Part shown: positions 14,382-22,681 of the stretch, one piece after another
Position numbering within the stretch: position 1 is the first letter of the stretch
Layout: every line of letters starts with the position of its first letter
Assembly (NCBI GenBank): GCA_964602595.1
Contig: CAZRRO010000013.1
Location: 62,001-126,000, forward strand
Direction of reading: 5' to 3'
DNA: 64,000 nucleotides
DNA from: CAIWAH01 sp964602595
GTDB lineage: Bacteria; Verrucomicrobiota; Verrucomicrobiia; Limisphaerales; UBA9464
Made by a program: the position numbers and the translations under genes
The notes under the pieces: generated by a model
Databases searched by the model: none
Told to the model about the DNA's origin: nothing
What the model saw: the letters and a program-made list of their open reading frames with translations, nothing else

Positions 14382-16409
14382 CTACTTGAGGGCGAGCAGG
14401 ACGACCAGCGCGACGCCGGCCACGAAGACGAAGGTGTAGGTTTGCAGATTGCCGCTCTGCACAATGCGAAGGGCGCGGCCCAAGAGTTCGGTGCTGCCGT
14501 GCGCCCCGCGGACGACCAGACCGCTCATGACCCAGCGGTCGAACCAGTCCGCCAAACGGGCGACCAGATCGTGCAGCGGGATGAAGACGGCCTCGTAGAT
14601 TTCATCGAAGTAAAACCGGTTCTTCATGCCCCGGGCGAAGGCGCCCAGCAGCTTCGGCAGGGGATCGCGGTCGGCATTCCAGTAAAGCGTGAAGGCCACC
14701 CAGGCGCCGATAAGCAACGCACCCGTGCCCATGACGGCCGGCAGCGGCGCATGGTTGAATGGCTCAAAGAGGACATGGTTGATCCCACCAAAGAACGCCG
14801 AGATCGTGGCCCCTAAGGAAATTTCAGCCGGCCCGACCTCCGCGTGATGAGCGTGGTCGGTGAAGAAATGGCTCGCCAGGTAGTCGCCCAAGGGCACCCA
14901 TGCGATCGCCACGCTGGGAACCGCCAAGATCATCAGCGGCCAAGTCATGCTGCCGGGTGATTCGTGGGCGTGGCCGGCCGCCTCGCTGCGATTGCCGCCG
15001 AAGAAGGCCACCAACACCAGCCGAAGCATGTAGAACGTGGTCATCGCCGCGATCAGCACCCCGAAGCCGAACAGGACCGGGTGCCCATTCTCCACGGCGG
15101 CCAGCAGCACCGCGTCCTTCGAATAGAATCCGCTCAACGGCGGCAGACCGGCCAAAGCCGCCGTGCCCAGCGCGAAGGTGAGGAATGTCTTTGGCATCGC
15201 CTGGCGCAGGCCGCCCATCTTCCAGATGTCTTGCTCGTGGTGACAGGCATGGATCACCGAGCCGGCCCCGAGGAAGAGCATCGCCTTGAAACCAGCATGC
15301 GTCGTCAGATGATACATCGCCGCGTCCGGCCCGCCGCAGCCCACCGCCATCACCATGTAGCCGAGCTGGGATAGCGTGGAGTAGGCGAGGATCCGTTTGA
15401 TGTCGTTTTGCTGGATTGCCATCAGGGCCGCAATCAAGGCGGTAAACGCTCCAATCACGCCGATGATGTCCAACGCGGAAATGTTTCCAAGGAACGCGAG
15501 CGCGGCGGGCCAGGCAGTTTCGGCCTGATAGAGGAAGAACACCCGGCAAAGCATGTAGACGCCGGCGGCCACCATCGTCGCCGCGTGGATCAGTGCCGAG
15601 ACGGGCGTGGGACCTTCCATCGCGTCCGGTAGCCAGACGTGCAGCGGGAACTGCGCGCTCTTGCCCATTGCGCCCATGAAGATCAGCAGACCCGCCACTG
15701 AACTCAGGTTACCCAACAGGTCGGGGTGGGCGTCCAGCTTCTGGCTCAGTTCGGCGAAGTTCACCGTGCCAGCCGCGGCCCAGACCATGATGATGCCCAG
15801 AAGGAAGCCGAAGTCGCCAAGGCGGTTCGTGAGGAAGGCCTTCTTGGCGGCGTCCGCGGCGGATTCCTTCTCATACCAGAAGCCGATGAGCAGCCAGCTT
15901 GAGACACCGACCAGTTCCCAGAAGATGAACATCATCACCAGGTTGTCGGCGAGCACGATGCCGAGCATCGAGAAGGTAAAGAGGCTCAGCCCGATGAAGA
16001 AGCGCGGGAAGCTGCGGTCGCCCTTCATGTAACCGACGCTGTAAACCTGCACGAGCGCCGATACGCCAGTCACGACCAGGAGCATGAGTGTGGACAGCTT
16101 GTCTACCGTCACACCGAGGTTCACCGCCAAGTCACCCGCATGAAGCCACGAAAAAGGTGTCGCCGCGGCGACAGCACCGCCAAGGCCGAAAGTGAGGAAC
16201 AGCACGAAGCTAAGGACGAAGGCCGTCGTCGTGGCCGCGATGGAGAAAGTTGCCGCGAGGAAATTGCTCCGGCGCACGAGCAGGGTGATGCCGGCGGCGG
16301 CCAGCAGCGGCAGCAGTAGGATGAACCAGGCGATATCCTCCGGCCGCGAACTGAAGGCCGGGGCGGCGGCGGTGATGGCGTTGTGGGCGGCGTGAGCGTC
16401 CATTATCAA
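14382..16409 (-). CDS. nuoL: NADH-quinone oxidoreductase subunit L
   Basis: 675 aa, the largest antiporter-like subunit of complex I. It has the LVTGVSALVQVYSVGYM segment, FIFWELVGVSSWLLIGFW with the key glutamate, and GKSAQFPLHVWLPDAMEGPTP. The C-terminal part (from about residue 540) contains the region forming the amphipathic lateral helix that ties the pumping subunits together. The start overlaps the nuoK stop by four bases; MIMDAH offers two ATGs six bases apart and I chose the first. Confidence 0.96.
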   Translation of the reverse strand: MIMDAHAAHNAITAAAPAFSSRPEDIAWFILLLPLLAAAGITLLVRRSNFLAATFSIAATTTAFVLSFVLFLTFGLGGAVAAATPFSWLHAGDLAVNLGVTVDKLSTLMLLVVTGVSALVQVYSVGYMKGDRSFPRFFIGLSLFTFSMLGIVLADNLVMMFIFWELVGVSSWLLIGFWYEKESAADAAKKAFLTNRLGDFGFLLGIIMVWAAAGTVNFAELSQKLDAHPDLLGNLSSVAGLLIFMGAMGKSAQFPLHVWLPDAMEGPTPVSALIHAATMVAAGVYMLCRVFFLYQAETAWPAALAFLGNISALDIIGVIGAFTALIAALMAIQQNDIKRILAYSTLSQLGYMVMAVGCGGPDAAMYHLTTHAGFKAMLFLGAGSVIHACHHEQDIWKMGGLRQAMPKTFLTFALGTAALAGLPPLSGFYSKDAVLLAAVENGHPVLFGFGVLIAAMTTFYMLRLVLVAFFGGNRSEAAGHAHESPGSMTWPLMILAVPSVAIAWVPLGDYLASHFFTDHAHHAEVGPAEISLGATISAFFGGINHVLFEPFNHAPLPAVMGTGALLIGAWVAFTLYWNADRDPLPKLLGAFARGMKNRFYFDEIYEAVFIPLHDLVARLADWFDRWVMSGLVVRGAHGSTELLGRALRIVQSGNLQTYTFVFVAGVALVVLLALK

Positions 16410-16717
16410 AGTTTGAGGCTGGTGAGGTCCTCGACGTGGGCGGACTGGCGTTTGCGGTAGAGCGCCACGATCAGGGCGAGGCCGACGGCTACTTCCGCAG
16501 CGGCGACGGTGATGATGAAGAACACCATCACCTGACCATTGAGGTTGGAGTTATAGCGGGAGAACGCGACCAGCGCGAGGTTGGCGGCGTTTAGCATGAG
16601 CTCGAGGCCCATGTAGATCACCAGCAGGTTGCGCCGCGCCAACACGCCCAACAGCCCGAGGCTGAACAGCAGCGCGCTGACGACGAGGTAATGATGGAGT
16701 CCGGGAGTGAGGCTCAT
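16406..16717 (-). CDS. nuoK: NADH-quinone oxidoreductase subunit K
   Basis: 103 aa, three membrane helices. The conserved acidic residues of the proton path are seen in MGLELMLNAANL (helix 2) and AAAEVAVGLALIVALYR (helix 3). Length and motifs are standard. It overlaps both neighbours by four bases (nuoJ upstream, nuoL downstream), so the J-K-L block is translationally coupled. Confidence 0.96.
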   Translation of the reverse strand: MSLTPGLHHYLVVSALLFSLGLLGVLARRNLLVIYMGLELMLNAANLALVAFSRYNSNLNGQVMVFFIITVAAAEVAVGLALIVALYRKRQSAHVEDLTSLKL

Positions 16718-17217
16718 TTCAGCTCCTTCTTGCTCAGCAGGATGACACCGACCATCGCCACCAGCAGCAGCAGCGACAGGATTTCAAACGGCAGCAGGTA
16801 TTGGGTAAACAGGATCTTGCCCAAGGGCTTGGTCGTGCCTTCCACCAACTTGTCGGCCATTGGTTTGGCGGTCGTCATCGCCCGGATGAGGATTCCCGCG
16901 ATGACGGCGACCGCTATCGAACCGGCCCCCACCGCCACCTTGTTCAGCTTGCGGCGTTCCTCTTCCTTGAGGTCGAGCAGCATGATCACGAAGAGGAACA
17001 GCACCATCACCGCACCGGCGTAAACCAGCACCTGGATCGCCGCGAGGAAGAAGGCGTTAAGCAGCACGAACAGGCCGGCCATCGAGCAGATCGTCAGCAC
17101 GAGGAACATCGCGCTGGTCACCGGGTTGCGGCTCAGCGGATTGGCGACGCACAGGAAGCCGAACAGCAGCGTCAGGCCGGCGAAGGCGTAGAAGAGTAGG
17201 TCTGGTAAGGCGGGCAT
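16714..17217 (-). CDS. nuoJ: NADH-quinone oxidoreductase subunit J
   Basis: 167 aa from ATG 17217 (MPALPDLLFYAFAGL); the open frame continues upstream through nuoI sequence and was not used. It has five membrane helices, with the characteristic AAIQVLVYAGAVMVLFLFVIMLLD helix 3 and its glycine-containing pi-bulge region, then an EEERRK cytoplasmic turn. It forms part of the E-channel next to the quinone site. It follows nuoI by 10 bases. Confidence 0.95.
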   Translation of the reverse strand: MPALPDLLFYAFAGLTLLFGFLCVANPLSRNPVTSAMFLVLTICSMAGLFVLLNAFFLAAIQVLVYAGAVMVLFLFVIMLLDLKEEERRKLNKVAVGAGSIAVAVIAGILIRAMTTAKPMADKLVEGTTKPLGKILFTQYLLPFEILSLLLLVAMVGVILLSKKELK

Positions 17218-17227
17218 GACGGGAAAC

Positions 17228-17797
17228 CTAGTTCGTCGCGACGGGGAAAACTTCCTGCTCCTTCGCCTCTTCCAGCTTGTGCTTCCACTTCTGGGTGCCG
17301 GCGTGGGTGCCGCCAAGCTTCAGGAGCTTCTCCTTATTGTAGATCATCTCCTCACGGCACAGGCCGGTGAGCGAATAGTCCTTTTGCAGGAAGATGGCCT
17401 CCTCCGGGCAGACTTCCTGGCAGAAGCCGCAGAAGATGCACCGGAGCATGTTGATCTCGAACTCCTTCGGCATCTTCTCCGCGTTGGCCCGGTCGGCTGG
17501 CTGGCCTTCCGTTCCCGGCGGCGTGATCTTGATGGCCTTGGGCGGGCAGACAAATTCGCAAAGCTGACAGCTCACGCACTTCGTGGCGCCGTCCTGGTCC
17601 TTCACGAGGTAGGGCGCCCCGCGGTAACCCTCGGGCACGACCCACTTCTGCTCGGGATACTCCATCGTGACGGCCTTGCCCTTCACGAGGGTGTTGATGA
17701 GGTGCTTCGAAGTAACCTTGAGCCCGCCAAGGATGGCCGGCAGGTAGGTGCGCTCGTAAAACGTCAGCGGCGCGCGATCAACAACCTTGGTGCTCAT
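17228..17797 (-). CDS. nuoI: NADH-quinone oxidoreductase subunit I (two 4Fe-4S clusters)
   Basis: 189 aa from ATG 17797 (MSTKVVDRAPLTFYER). Two ferredoxin motifs, CVSCQLCEFVCP and CIFCGFCQEVCP, bind clusters N6a and N6b, which pass electrons towards N2 in NuoB. An N-terminal amphipathic stretch (TFYERTYLPAILGGLKVT) holds it to the membrane arm. The start lies 8 bases past the nuoH stop; the open frame reaching 18259 overlaps nuoH and is spurious. Confidence 0.96.
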   Translation of the reverse strand: MSTKVVDRAPLTFYERTYLPAILGGLKVTSKHLINTLVKGKAVTMEYPEQKWVVPEGYRGAPYLVKDQDGATKCVSCQLCEFVCPPKAIKITPPGTEGQPADRANAEKMPKEFEINMLRCIFCGFCQEVCPEEAIFLQKDYSLTGLCREEMIYNKEKLLKLGGTHAGTQKWKHKLEEAKEQEVFPVATN

Positions 17798-17805
17798 GCG
17801 GGTGG

Positions 17806-18900
17806 TTATTTGGTGGTGAAGGCCACGATCAGGGCGGTGACGAGGATGTTGGCGAGGGCCAGCGGGATGAACCGGCGCCAGCCGAGGTCCATCAGTTGGT
17901 CGTAACGGAAACGCGGTAGCATCCAGCGGGTGTAGATGAAGACCACCATCAGGAAGGCGACTTTGGCGAGGAACCAGCCGATGTGAATCAGGCCGCCCAG
18001 CACCGAAGTCGCCACCTCGCTGCCAAAGGGCGAACTCCAGCCGCCGAGGAACAGCGTCACCATCATGCCCGAGGCGGCGATCATCGCGGCGTATTCGCCC
18101 ATGAAGAACAGCGCGAACTTCATCGAGCTGTATTCCGTGTGGTAACCACCGACGAGTTCCGTTTCGGATTCCGGCAAATCGAACGGCAGGCGGTTGGTTT
18201 CCGCAAAGGCGGCGATCAGGAAAATGACAAAGGCCAGCGGCTGCTTCCAGATCAGCCACTGGTGCAGGCCACCGCTTTGGTATTGGACGACGGACGACAG
18301 GTTCAGGTCACCGACCAGCAGGAACACCGCAACCACGCTCATCCCCATCGCGATCTCGTAGGAGATCATCTGAGCGCTCGAACGGATGCTGCCGAGAAAC
18401 GGATACTTGGAATTTGACGCGTAGCCCGCGAGCACGATGCCATAAACACCCAGCGACACGATGCCGAAGGTGTAGAGAATGCCGACGTTGAGGTCGGCGA
18501 TAACCATCGGATTCGCTGCGTTGCCCAAGGACGAGCCGAACGGAATCACCGCGAACGTCATCAACGACGGCACGCAGGCAATCGCCGGGGCGAGCCAGAA
18601 ATAGACCTTCCGCACGTAGCTCGGTGTGAAGTCTTCCTTGAGGAACGACTTCAGGCCGTCCGCCATCGGCTGGAATATGCCCAACCGCACGAGCCAAGGC
18701 CCAATCACCGGGATGAACTCGACGAAGAACGGCGCGACCCGGTTCGGGCCGGGGCGGTCCTGAATCCATGCCGACACCTTGCGCTCAACCAAGACCGAGT
18801 AGGCAACTCCGCCCATCCCAATGGAGAAGACCAAGATCACCTTCAGCACGCTGAAGAGGACGAACTGCGTCGTGGGGTCGAGAAATTTGATCGAATCCAT
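17806..18900 (-). CDS. nuoH: NADH-quinone oxidoreductase subunit H
   Basis: 364 aa, eight-helix membrane subunit forming the quinone chamber with NuoB and NuoD. Hallmarks: VLVERKVSAWIQDRPGPNRV early, AFAETNRLPFDLPESETELV in the charged loop, GYHTEYSSMKFALFFMGEY, and YTRWMLPRFRYDQLMDLGW near the end. It lies 6 bases after nuoG. Confidence 0.97.
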   Translation of the reverse strand: MDSIKFLDPTTQFVLFSVLKVILVFSIGMGGVAYSVLVERKVSAWIQDRPGPNRVAPFFVEFIPVIGPWLVRLGIFQPMADGLKSFLKEDFTPSYVRKVYFWLAPAIACVPSLMTFAVIPFGSSLGNAANPMVIADLNVGILYTFGIVSLGVYGIVLAGYASNSKYPFLGSIRSSAQMISYEIAMGMSVVAVFLLVGDLNLSSVVQYQSGGLHQWLIWKQPLAFVIFLIAAFAETNRLPFDLPESETELVGGYHTEYSSMKFALFFMGEYAAMIAASGMMVTLFLGGWSSPFGSEVATSVLGGLIHIGWFLAKVAFLMVVFIYTRWMLPRFRYDQLMDLGWRRFIPLALANILVTALIVAFTTK

Positions 18901-18906
18901 GTCGCG

Positions 18907-20625
18907 TCAGATCTGAACAGTGACTCCGGTGTCGCCGACCTTGGCCCATTCGAGTCCGGCCAAGGCGGAAACTTCATGCGCCATCTGGTTGAACAGCCCT
19001 TCGATGCTGCTGAAACTGTTCTGGCCGGTGACATTGTGGACCAACTCGTGGAGGAACTCCCCCTCGGCGCGGGCGTCCCCTTTCGGCTCCACGGCCTTCA
19101 TGAACTTCTGCACCCGCCCCTTCACGTTGACGAACGTGCCGCGCTTCTCGGCGTGGGCGCAGCCTGGAAGCAGGTAGGTGGCGGCGGCCGTGGTCGCATT
19201 CGGCAGGATGTCGCTGACGATCAACGTCTCCAACTTCGCGAGCAGGTCCACGCCAATGCCGTGCTTGGTCACGTCCTCACCGAAGACGATCAGGGTCCGG
19301 ATCGAACCGCTTCGGATGCCGTCGGCGATCTTCGCCAAATTGCGGCCCATCTCGGCGTGGCAGTCCACGATGCCGGTGAAGATGGCGCCGTTCGTATTGG
19401 GGTTGCGATCCGCGCTCACCAGCAGCTTGTCTGCCTGCCCTTGCCGCGGCACCGAGTCCGTTATCGCGCCTAGCTTAGTCGCCAGCTTCTTGAGCAGGTA
19501 AAGCTCCTCGGTCGTCTGGCGGGCCGAAGCAACGACAGCCACGCTGCCCCGGGGGGCGGCGGCCAGCTTCGCGGAAATCTCCTTCAACGCGGTCGCCCAA
19601 CCCGACTTTGCTCCGTGCACCAGCACGTCCTTGAGGCGATCTTCGCGGGCGACCCACTTGTAGTTCAGCCGGCCCGAATCACACATCCACGGCCCGTTGA
19701 CCGCGTCGTTGTCGCGGGGTTCGTAGCGGTGGATCGTGCCTTCGCGGGAACCGATGGTGATGTTGCACCCGGTGCCACAGCTCGTGCAGACGCTCTTGTT
19801 TTCCTTGAGGAACCAGACCCGCATCTTGAACCGAAAATCCTTCGACGTCAGCGCGCCCACCGGACAGAGGTCCACGGTGTTGAGCGTGTAGTTGTTGTCG
19901 AAGGCCCCTTCCTTCCACGCCGCGATGGTGTTGTAAGAACCGCGGTTCACGATGCCGAGCGCGTCGTCCCCGGCGATGTCCTTCGTGAAGCGGATGCAAC
20001 GGGTGCACAGCACGCAGCGTTCGTCGTCGAGCACGATGCGCGGCCCGAGGTCCACGGCCTTGGGCTTGTGCACCTTCGCCTCGACAAACCGACTGCCGGC
20101 TTGGCCGTGCTGCACGGAGTATTCCTGCAGCTTGCATTCGCCGGCTTGGTCACAGATCGGGCAGTCCAGCGGATGATTGATCAGCAGCGATTCCAGCACC
20201 GCCTCGCGCATCTGCTTCGTCGCGGGCGAATTCGGATACAGCTCCATGCCCGGCGAAATCGGCGTCGCGCAGGCGATCGCTCCGCGCGGCGTCTGCGGCT
20301 CGTAGGGCAGCACGGACTTCGCGATCTTGGGCGAACCGTCCTCGTTCAGCACCGGCTTGCGGTCCGGCCCCATCATCGGCGTGCCAAACTCGATCAGGCA
20401 CATGCGGCAGTTGCCGGCCACGGGCAGCTTCGGGTGATAGCAGTAATGCGGCACCTCGCCGCCCGCGATCTGGACGGCTTGTAGCATGGTCGTCGGCTCC
20501 AACTTGCCCTGCCAGTTGGGCAGCAGCTTTGGCACCTCGACCTCGCGGCCGTCCACCTTGATCTTGATCTTCTCGACCGTCGGCGGCGCGGCGGGCGCGG
20601 GGGCAGTTGTCGCGGCGTTGGACAT
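18907..20625 (-). CDS. nuoG: NADH-quinone oxidoreductase subunit G, short form with an N7-type motif
   Basis: 572 aa. The N-terminal part has a [2Fe-2S] ferredoxin domain (PHYCYHP, AGNCRMC, IACATP), a His/Cys-ligated cluster (HPLDCPICDQAGEC) and a 4Fe-4S pair (CVLCTRC, CPVGAL). A further CTSCGTGC followed by PWMCDSG matches the off-path N7 cluster of E. coli and Thermus. The molybdopterin-oxidoreductase-like C-terminal part is shortened compared with the roughly 900-residue E. coli protein; the region TAAATYLLPGCAHAEKRGTF is still visible. It conducts electrons from NuoF/E to NuoI. Confidence 0.95.
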   Translation of the reverse strand: MSNAATTAPAPAAPPTVEKIKIKVDGREVEVPKLLPNWQGKLEPTTMLQAVQIAGGEVPHYCYHPKLPVAGNCRMCLIEFGTPMMGPDRKPVLNEDGSPKIAKSVLPYEPQTPRGAIACATPISPGMELYPNSPATKQMREAVLESLLINHPLDCPICDQAGECKLQEYSVQHGQAGSRFVEAKVHKPKAVDLGPRIVLDDERCVLCTRCIRFTKDIAGDDALGIVNRGSYNTIAAWKEGAFDNNYTLNTVDLCPVGALTSKDFRFKMRVWFLKENKSVCTSCGTGCNITIGSREGTIHRYEPRDNDAVNGPWMCDSGRLNYKWVAREDRLKDVLVHGAKSGWATALKEISAKLAAAPRGSVAVVASARQTTEELYLLKKLATKLGAITDSVPRQGQADKLLVSADRNPNTNGAIFTGIVDCHAEMGRNLAKIADGIRSGSIRTLIVFGEDVTKHGIGVDLLAKLETLIVSDILPNATTAAATYLLPGCAHAEKRGTFVNVKGRVQKFMKAVEPKGDARAEGEFLHELVHNVTGQNSFSSIEGLFNQMAHEVSALAGLEWAKVGDTGVTVQI

Positions 20626-20636
20626 GTTGGCGAAAA

Positions 20637-22046
20637 TCAGTGCTGGTTCGAACTCGCGGCCGGTTTCCCGACCTTGGCCGCCTCGGCGGCGGCACCTTTG
20701 GCCTCGAACTCGTCCTTGAACTTCTTCACGAAGCTCAAAACTGGCCAGGAAGCCGCCTCACCAAAGGCGCAGATCGTCCGGCCCTGGATGTTCTGGGCGA
20801 TGTGCGACAGGTATTCGGCGTCCTGCTTGCGGCCGTCCCCGTGGGCCAGCCGATGGGTGCCCTTCGCAAGCCAAAGCGCCCCTTCGCGGCAGGGCGTGCA
20901 CTGTCCACAGCTTTCGTGTGCGTAAAATTCGGACAGATTCGCCAGCACGTCCACCATGCTGCGCGAATCATCCATCACAATGATCGCGCCGGAGCCGGAC
21001 ATTGTGCCCGCGCCCTGCAACGAATCGAAATCGTAGGGTAGGTCCAGCAGCGGGAGGTCCACCTTGGTCATCTGGCCGTCCGCGCCCTTGCGGTTCAATT
21101 TGAAGACCTCGCCGGCCTTCAAAACCTTGGACGACGAACCGCCGGGAATGATCGCCTTGAGCGAACGTCCTGGCTTCAGGCCGCCGCCGAAGTTCGGATC
21201 ATTGATCAGTTGGCCGAGCGTGACCTTACCGACCTCAACCTCGAAGTAACCGGGCTTCACCACGTCGCCGCTGAGGCTGACGATCCGCGTGCCGGTGTTG
21301 TTGGGCGTCCCGAGCTTCGCATATTCGGACGGCCCCATCGTGACGATGTGCTTCACGTGGCAGAGCGTCTCAACGTTGTTGACGATGGTCGGGCACATGT
21401 AGAGCCCGAGCACGGCCGGAAAATACGGCGGCTTGATGCGCGGATAGGCACGTTTGCCCTCGAGGGATTCGATCAGGCCGGTCTCCTCACCGCAGATGTA
21501 GGCTCCGGCGCCCCGGTGGACGTGGATTTCCAGGTCGTAGCCCGTGCCCAAGATATTCTTCCCGAGAAATCCATTGGCCCGGGCTTCCGCCAACGCCTGA
21601 TTCAGCAATCGGGCGCCGTGGGGCATCTCGCCGCGGATATAGATGTAGGCGAGCTTCACGTCGTTCGCCCAGCACGAGATGATCATGCCTTCGATCAACT
21701 GGTGCGGATCCTTGTGAAGGATCTGGCGGTCCTTGAAAGTGCCCGGTTCCGATTCGTCCGCGTTGCAGATCAGGTAAATCGGCTTGCCGCTGCGCCGGTC
21801 CACAAAGCTCCACTTGAGCCCTGCGCTGAAGCCGGCGCCGCCGCGTCCCCGCAGTCCCGAAGCCTTCACGTCCTCGCGCACGACTTCCTGCGCCGAAAGT
21901 TTCTTGCCGTCGGGCAATTCGCGCGACGCCGTGGCCAAGGCTTTTTTCAGCGCCTCATAGCCGCCGTGACGCAGGTAGCACGCGATGTCCGGGGTGTATC
22001 CCGGCGAATCGGCGTGCTTCAAAATCATTTTATACTGTTCCGGCAT
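20637..22046 (-). CDS. nuoF: NADH-quinone oxidoreductase subunit F (NADH- and FMN-binding)
   Basis: 469 aa. It holds FMN, the NADH site and cluster N3. The flavin/NADH glycine-rich block GLRGRGGAGFSAGLKW, NADESEPGTFKDR, the AYICGEETGLIESLEGKR segment and the cluster motif ESCGQCTPCREG are all intact. An Ala/Lys-rich tail extends the C-terminus. Between its start and the nuoE stop lies a tRNA-Gln gene on the opposite strand, the only large gap in the E-F-G part of the operon. Confidence 0.97.
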   Translation of the reverse strand: MPEQYKMILKHADSPGYTPDIACYLRHGGYEALKKALATASRELPDGKKLSAQEVVREDVKASGLRGRGGAGFSAGLKWSFVDRRSGKPIYLICNADESEPGTFKDRQILHKDPHQLIEGMIISCWANDVKLAYIYIRGEMPHGARLLNQALAEARANGFLGKNILGTGYDLEIHVHRGAGAYICGEETGLIESLEGKRAYPRIKPPYFPAVLGLYMCPTIVNNVETLCHVKHIVTMGPSEYAKLGTPNNTGTRIVSLSGDVVKPGYFEVEVGKVTLGQLINDPNFGGGLKPGRSLKAIIPGGSSSKVLKAGEVFKLNRKGADGQMTKVDLPLLDLPYDFDSLQGAGTMSGSGAIIVMDDSRSMVDVLANLSEFYAHESCGQCTPCREGALWLAKGTHRLAHGDGRKQDAEYLSHIAQNIQGRTICAFGEAASWPVLSFVKKFKDEFEAKGAAAEAAKVGKPAASSNQH

Positions 22047-22098
22047 GGCAATGCTTGACTCAACCCTTCATCTCACTAACTTCGGCCCGCTTCCGGCC

Positions 22099-22172
22099 TG
22101 CCCGATGGTGTAACGGTAGCACAGCAGTCTCTGAATCTGCTTGTCATGGTTCAAATCCATGTCGGGCAGCCA
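22099..22172 (+). tRNA. tRNA-Gln (CUG)
   Basis: A 74-base cloverleaf including encoded CCA. The 7-bp acceptor is TGCCCGA with TCGGGCA; discriminator G, then CCA at 22170-22172. The D arm contains GTG-TAACGGTAG-CAC, the anticodon loop is CTCTGAA (anticodon CTG), and the T arm is CATGG-TTCAAAT-CCATG. The anticodon stem GCAGT/TCTGC has a T-T mismatch at the loop-proximal pair (31-39). It is transcribed against the surrounding nuo genes, in the gap between nuoE and nuoF. Confidence 0.95.
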
Positions 22173-22176
22173 ATCT

Positions 22177-22674
22177 TCAAAGTCCCTTCCCCTTCGCGAT
22201 GATTTCGTCGGCCTGGGCCGGCGTGACCTTGGGAAGCAGGTCATCGTTCAGCAACACCGCCGGGGCGTTCCCACAATCCGCGAGGCACTCCACAAACTCG
22301 ACCGTGAACTTGCCGTCGGGCGTCGTCTGCGGAGCGTGCGCATGGGAATCCAAGCCCAACTTCTTGCAGAAGTGTTCTCGCAAATCCCCGCTGCCGGCCA
22401 ACGCGCAGCTCAGTGTGCGACAGACCTTAATGTGCGTCTTCCCGAGCGGCTTCTGCCGGAACATCGGATAAAACGTCACCAACTCATAGACGTTGATTGG
22501 CTGGAGCCCGAGCTTGCCCGCAGTCCATTCGATGGCGTCGTCGGACACGTGGCCGAAGTGCTCCTGCAAAGCGTGCAGGAACATCAGCGACGCGCTCCGC
22601 TTGACCGGATAGTGCGTCACCAACTCGTCGAGCTGGGCTTCCAAATTCGCTGGAACGGTAAAGGCCATCGTCAA
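22177..22674 (-). CDS. nuoE: NADH-quinone oxidoreductase subunit E
   Basis: 165 aa thioredoxin-like [2Fe-2S] subunit (cluster N1a). Ligands are in VCRTLSC and VECLADCGNAP. The N-terminal helical part (YPVKRSASLMFLHALQEHFGHVS) is typical. MTM gives two possible starts, 22674 or 22668. It lies 7 bases after nuoD and ends only 5 bases from the 3' end of the oppositely oriented tRNA-Gln. Confidence 0.96.
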   Translation of the reverse strand: MTMAFTVPANLEAQLDELVTHYPVKRSASLMFLHALQEHFGHVSDDAIEWTAGKLGLQPINVYELVTFYPMFRQKPLGKTHIKVCRTLSCALAGSGDLREHFCKKLGLDSHAHAPQTTPDGKFTVEFVECLADCGNAPAVLLNDDLLPKVTPAQADEIIAKGKGL

Positions 22675-22681
22675 AAAGCGG

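Noticed and set aside
12858..14816. 652-codon open frame on the plus strand across nuoM and nuoL
   Set aside because: Antisense to well-conserved nuo genes, with a His/Arg/Asp/Gln-rich shadow composition.
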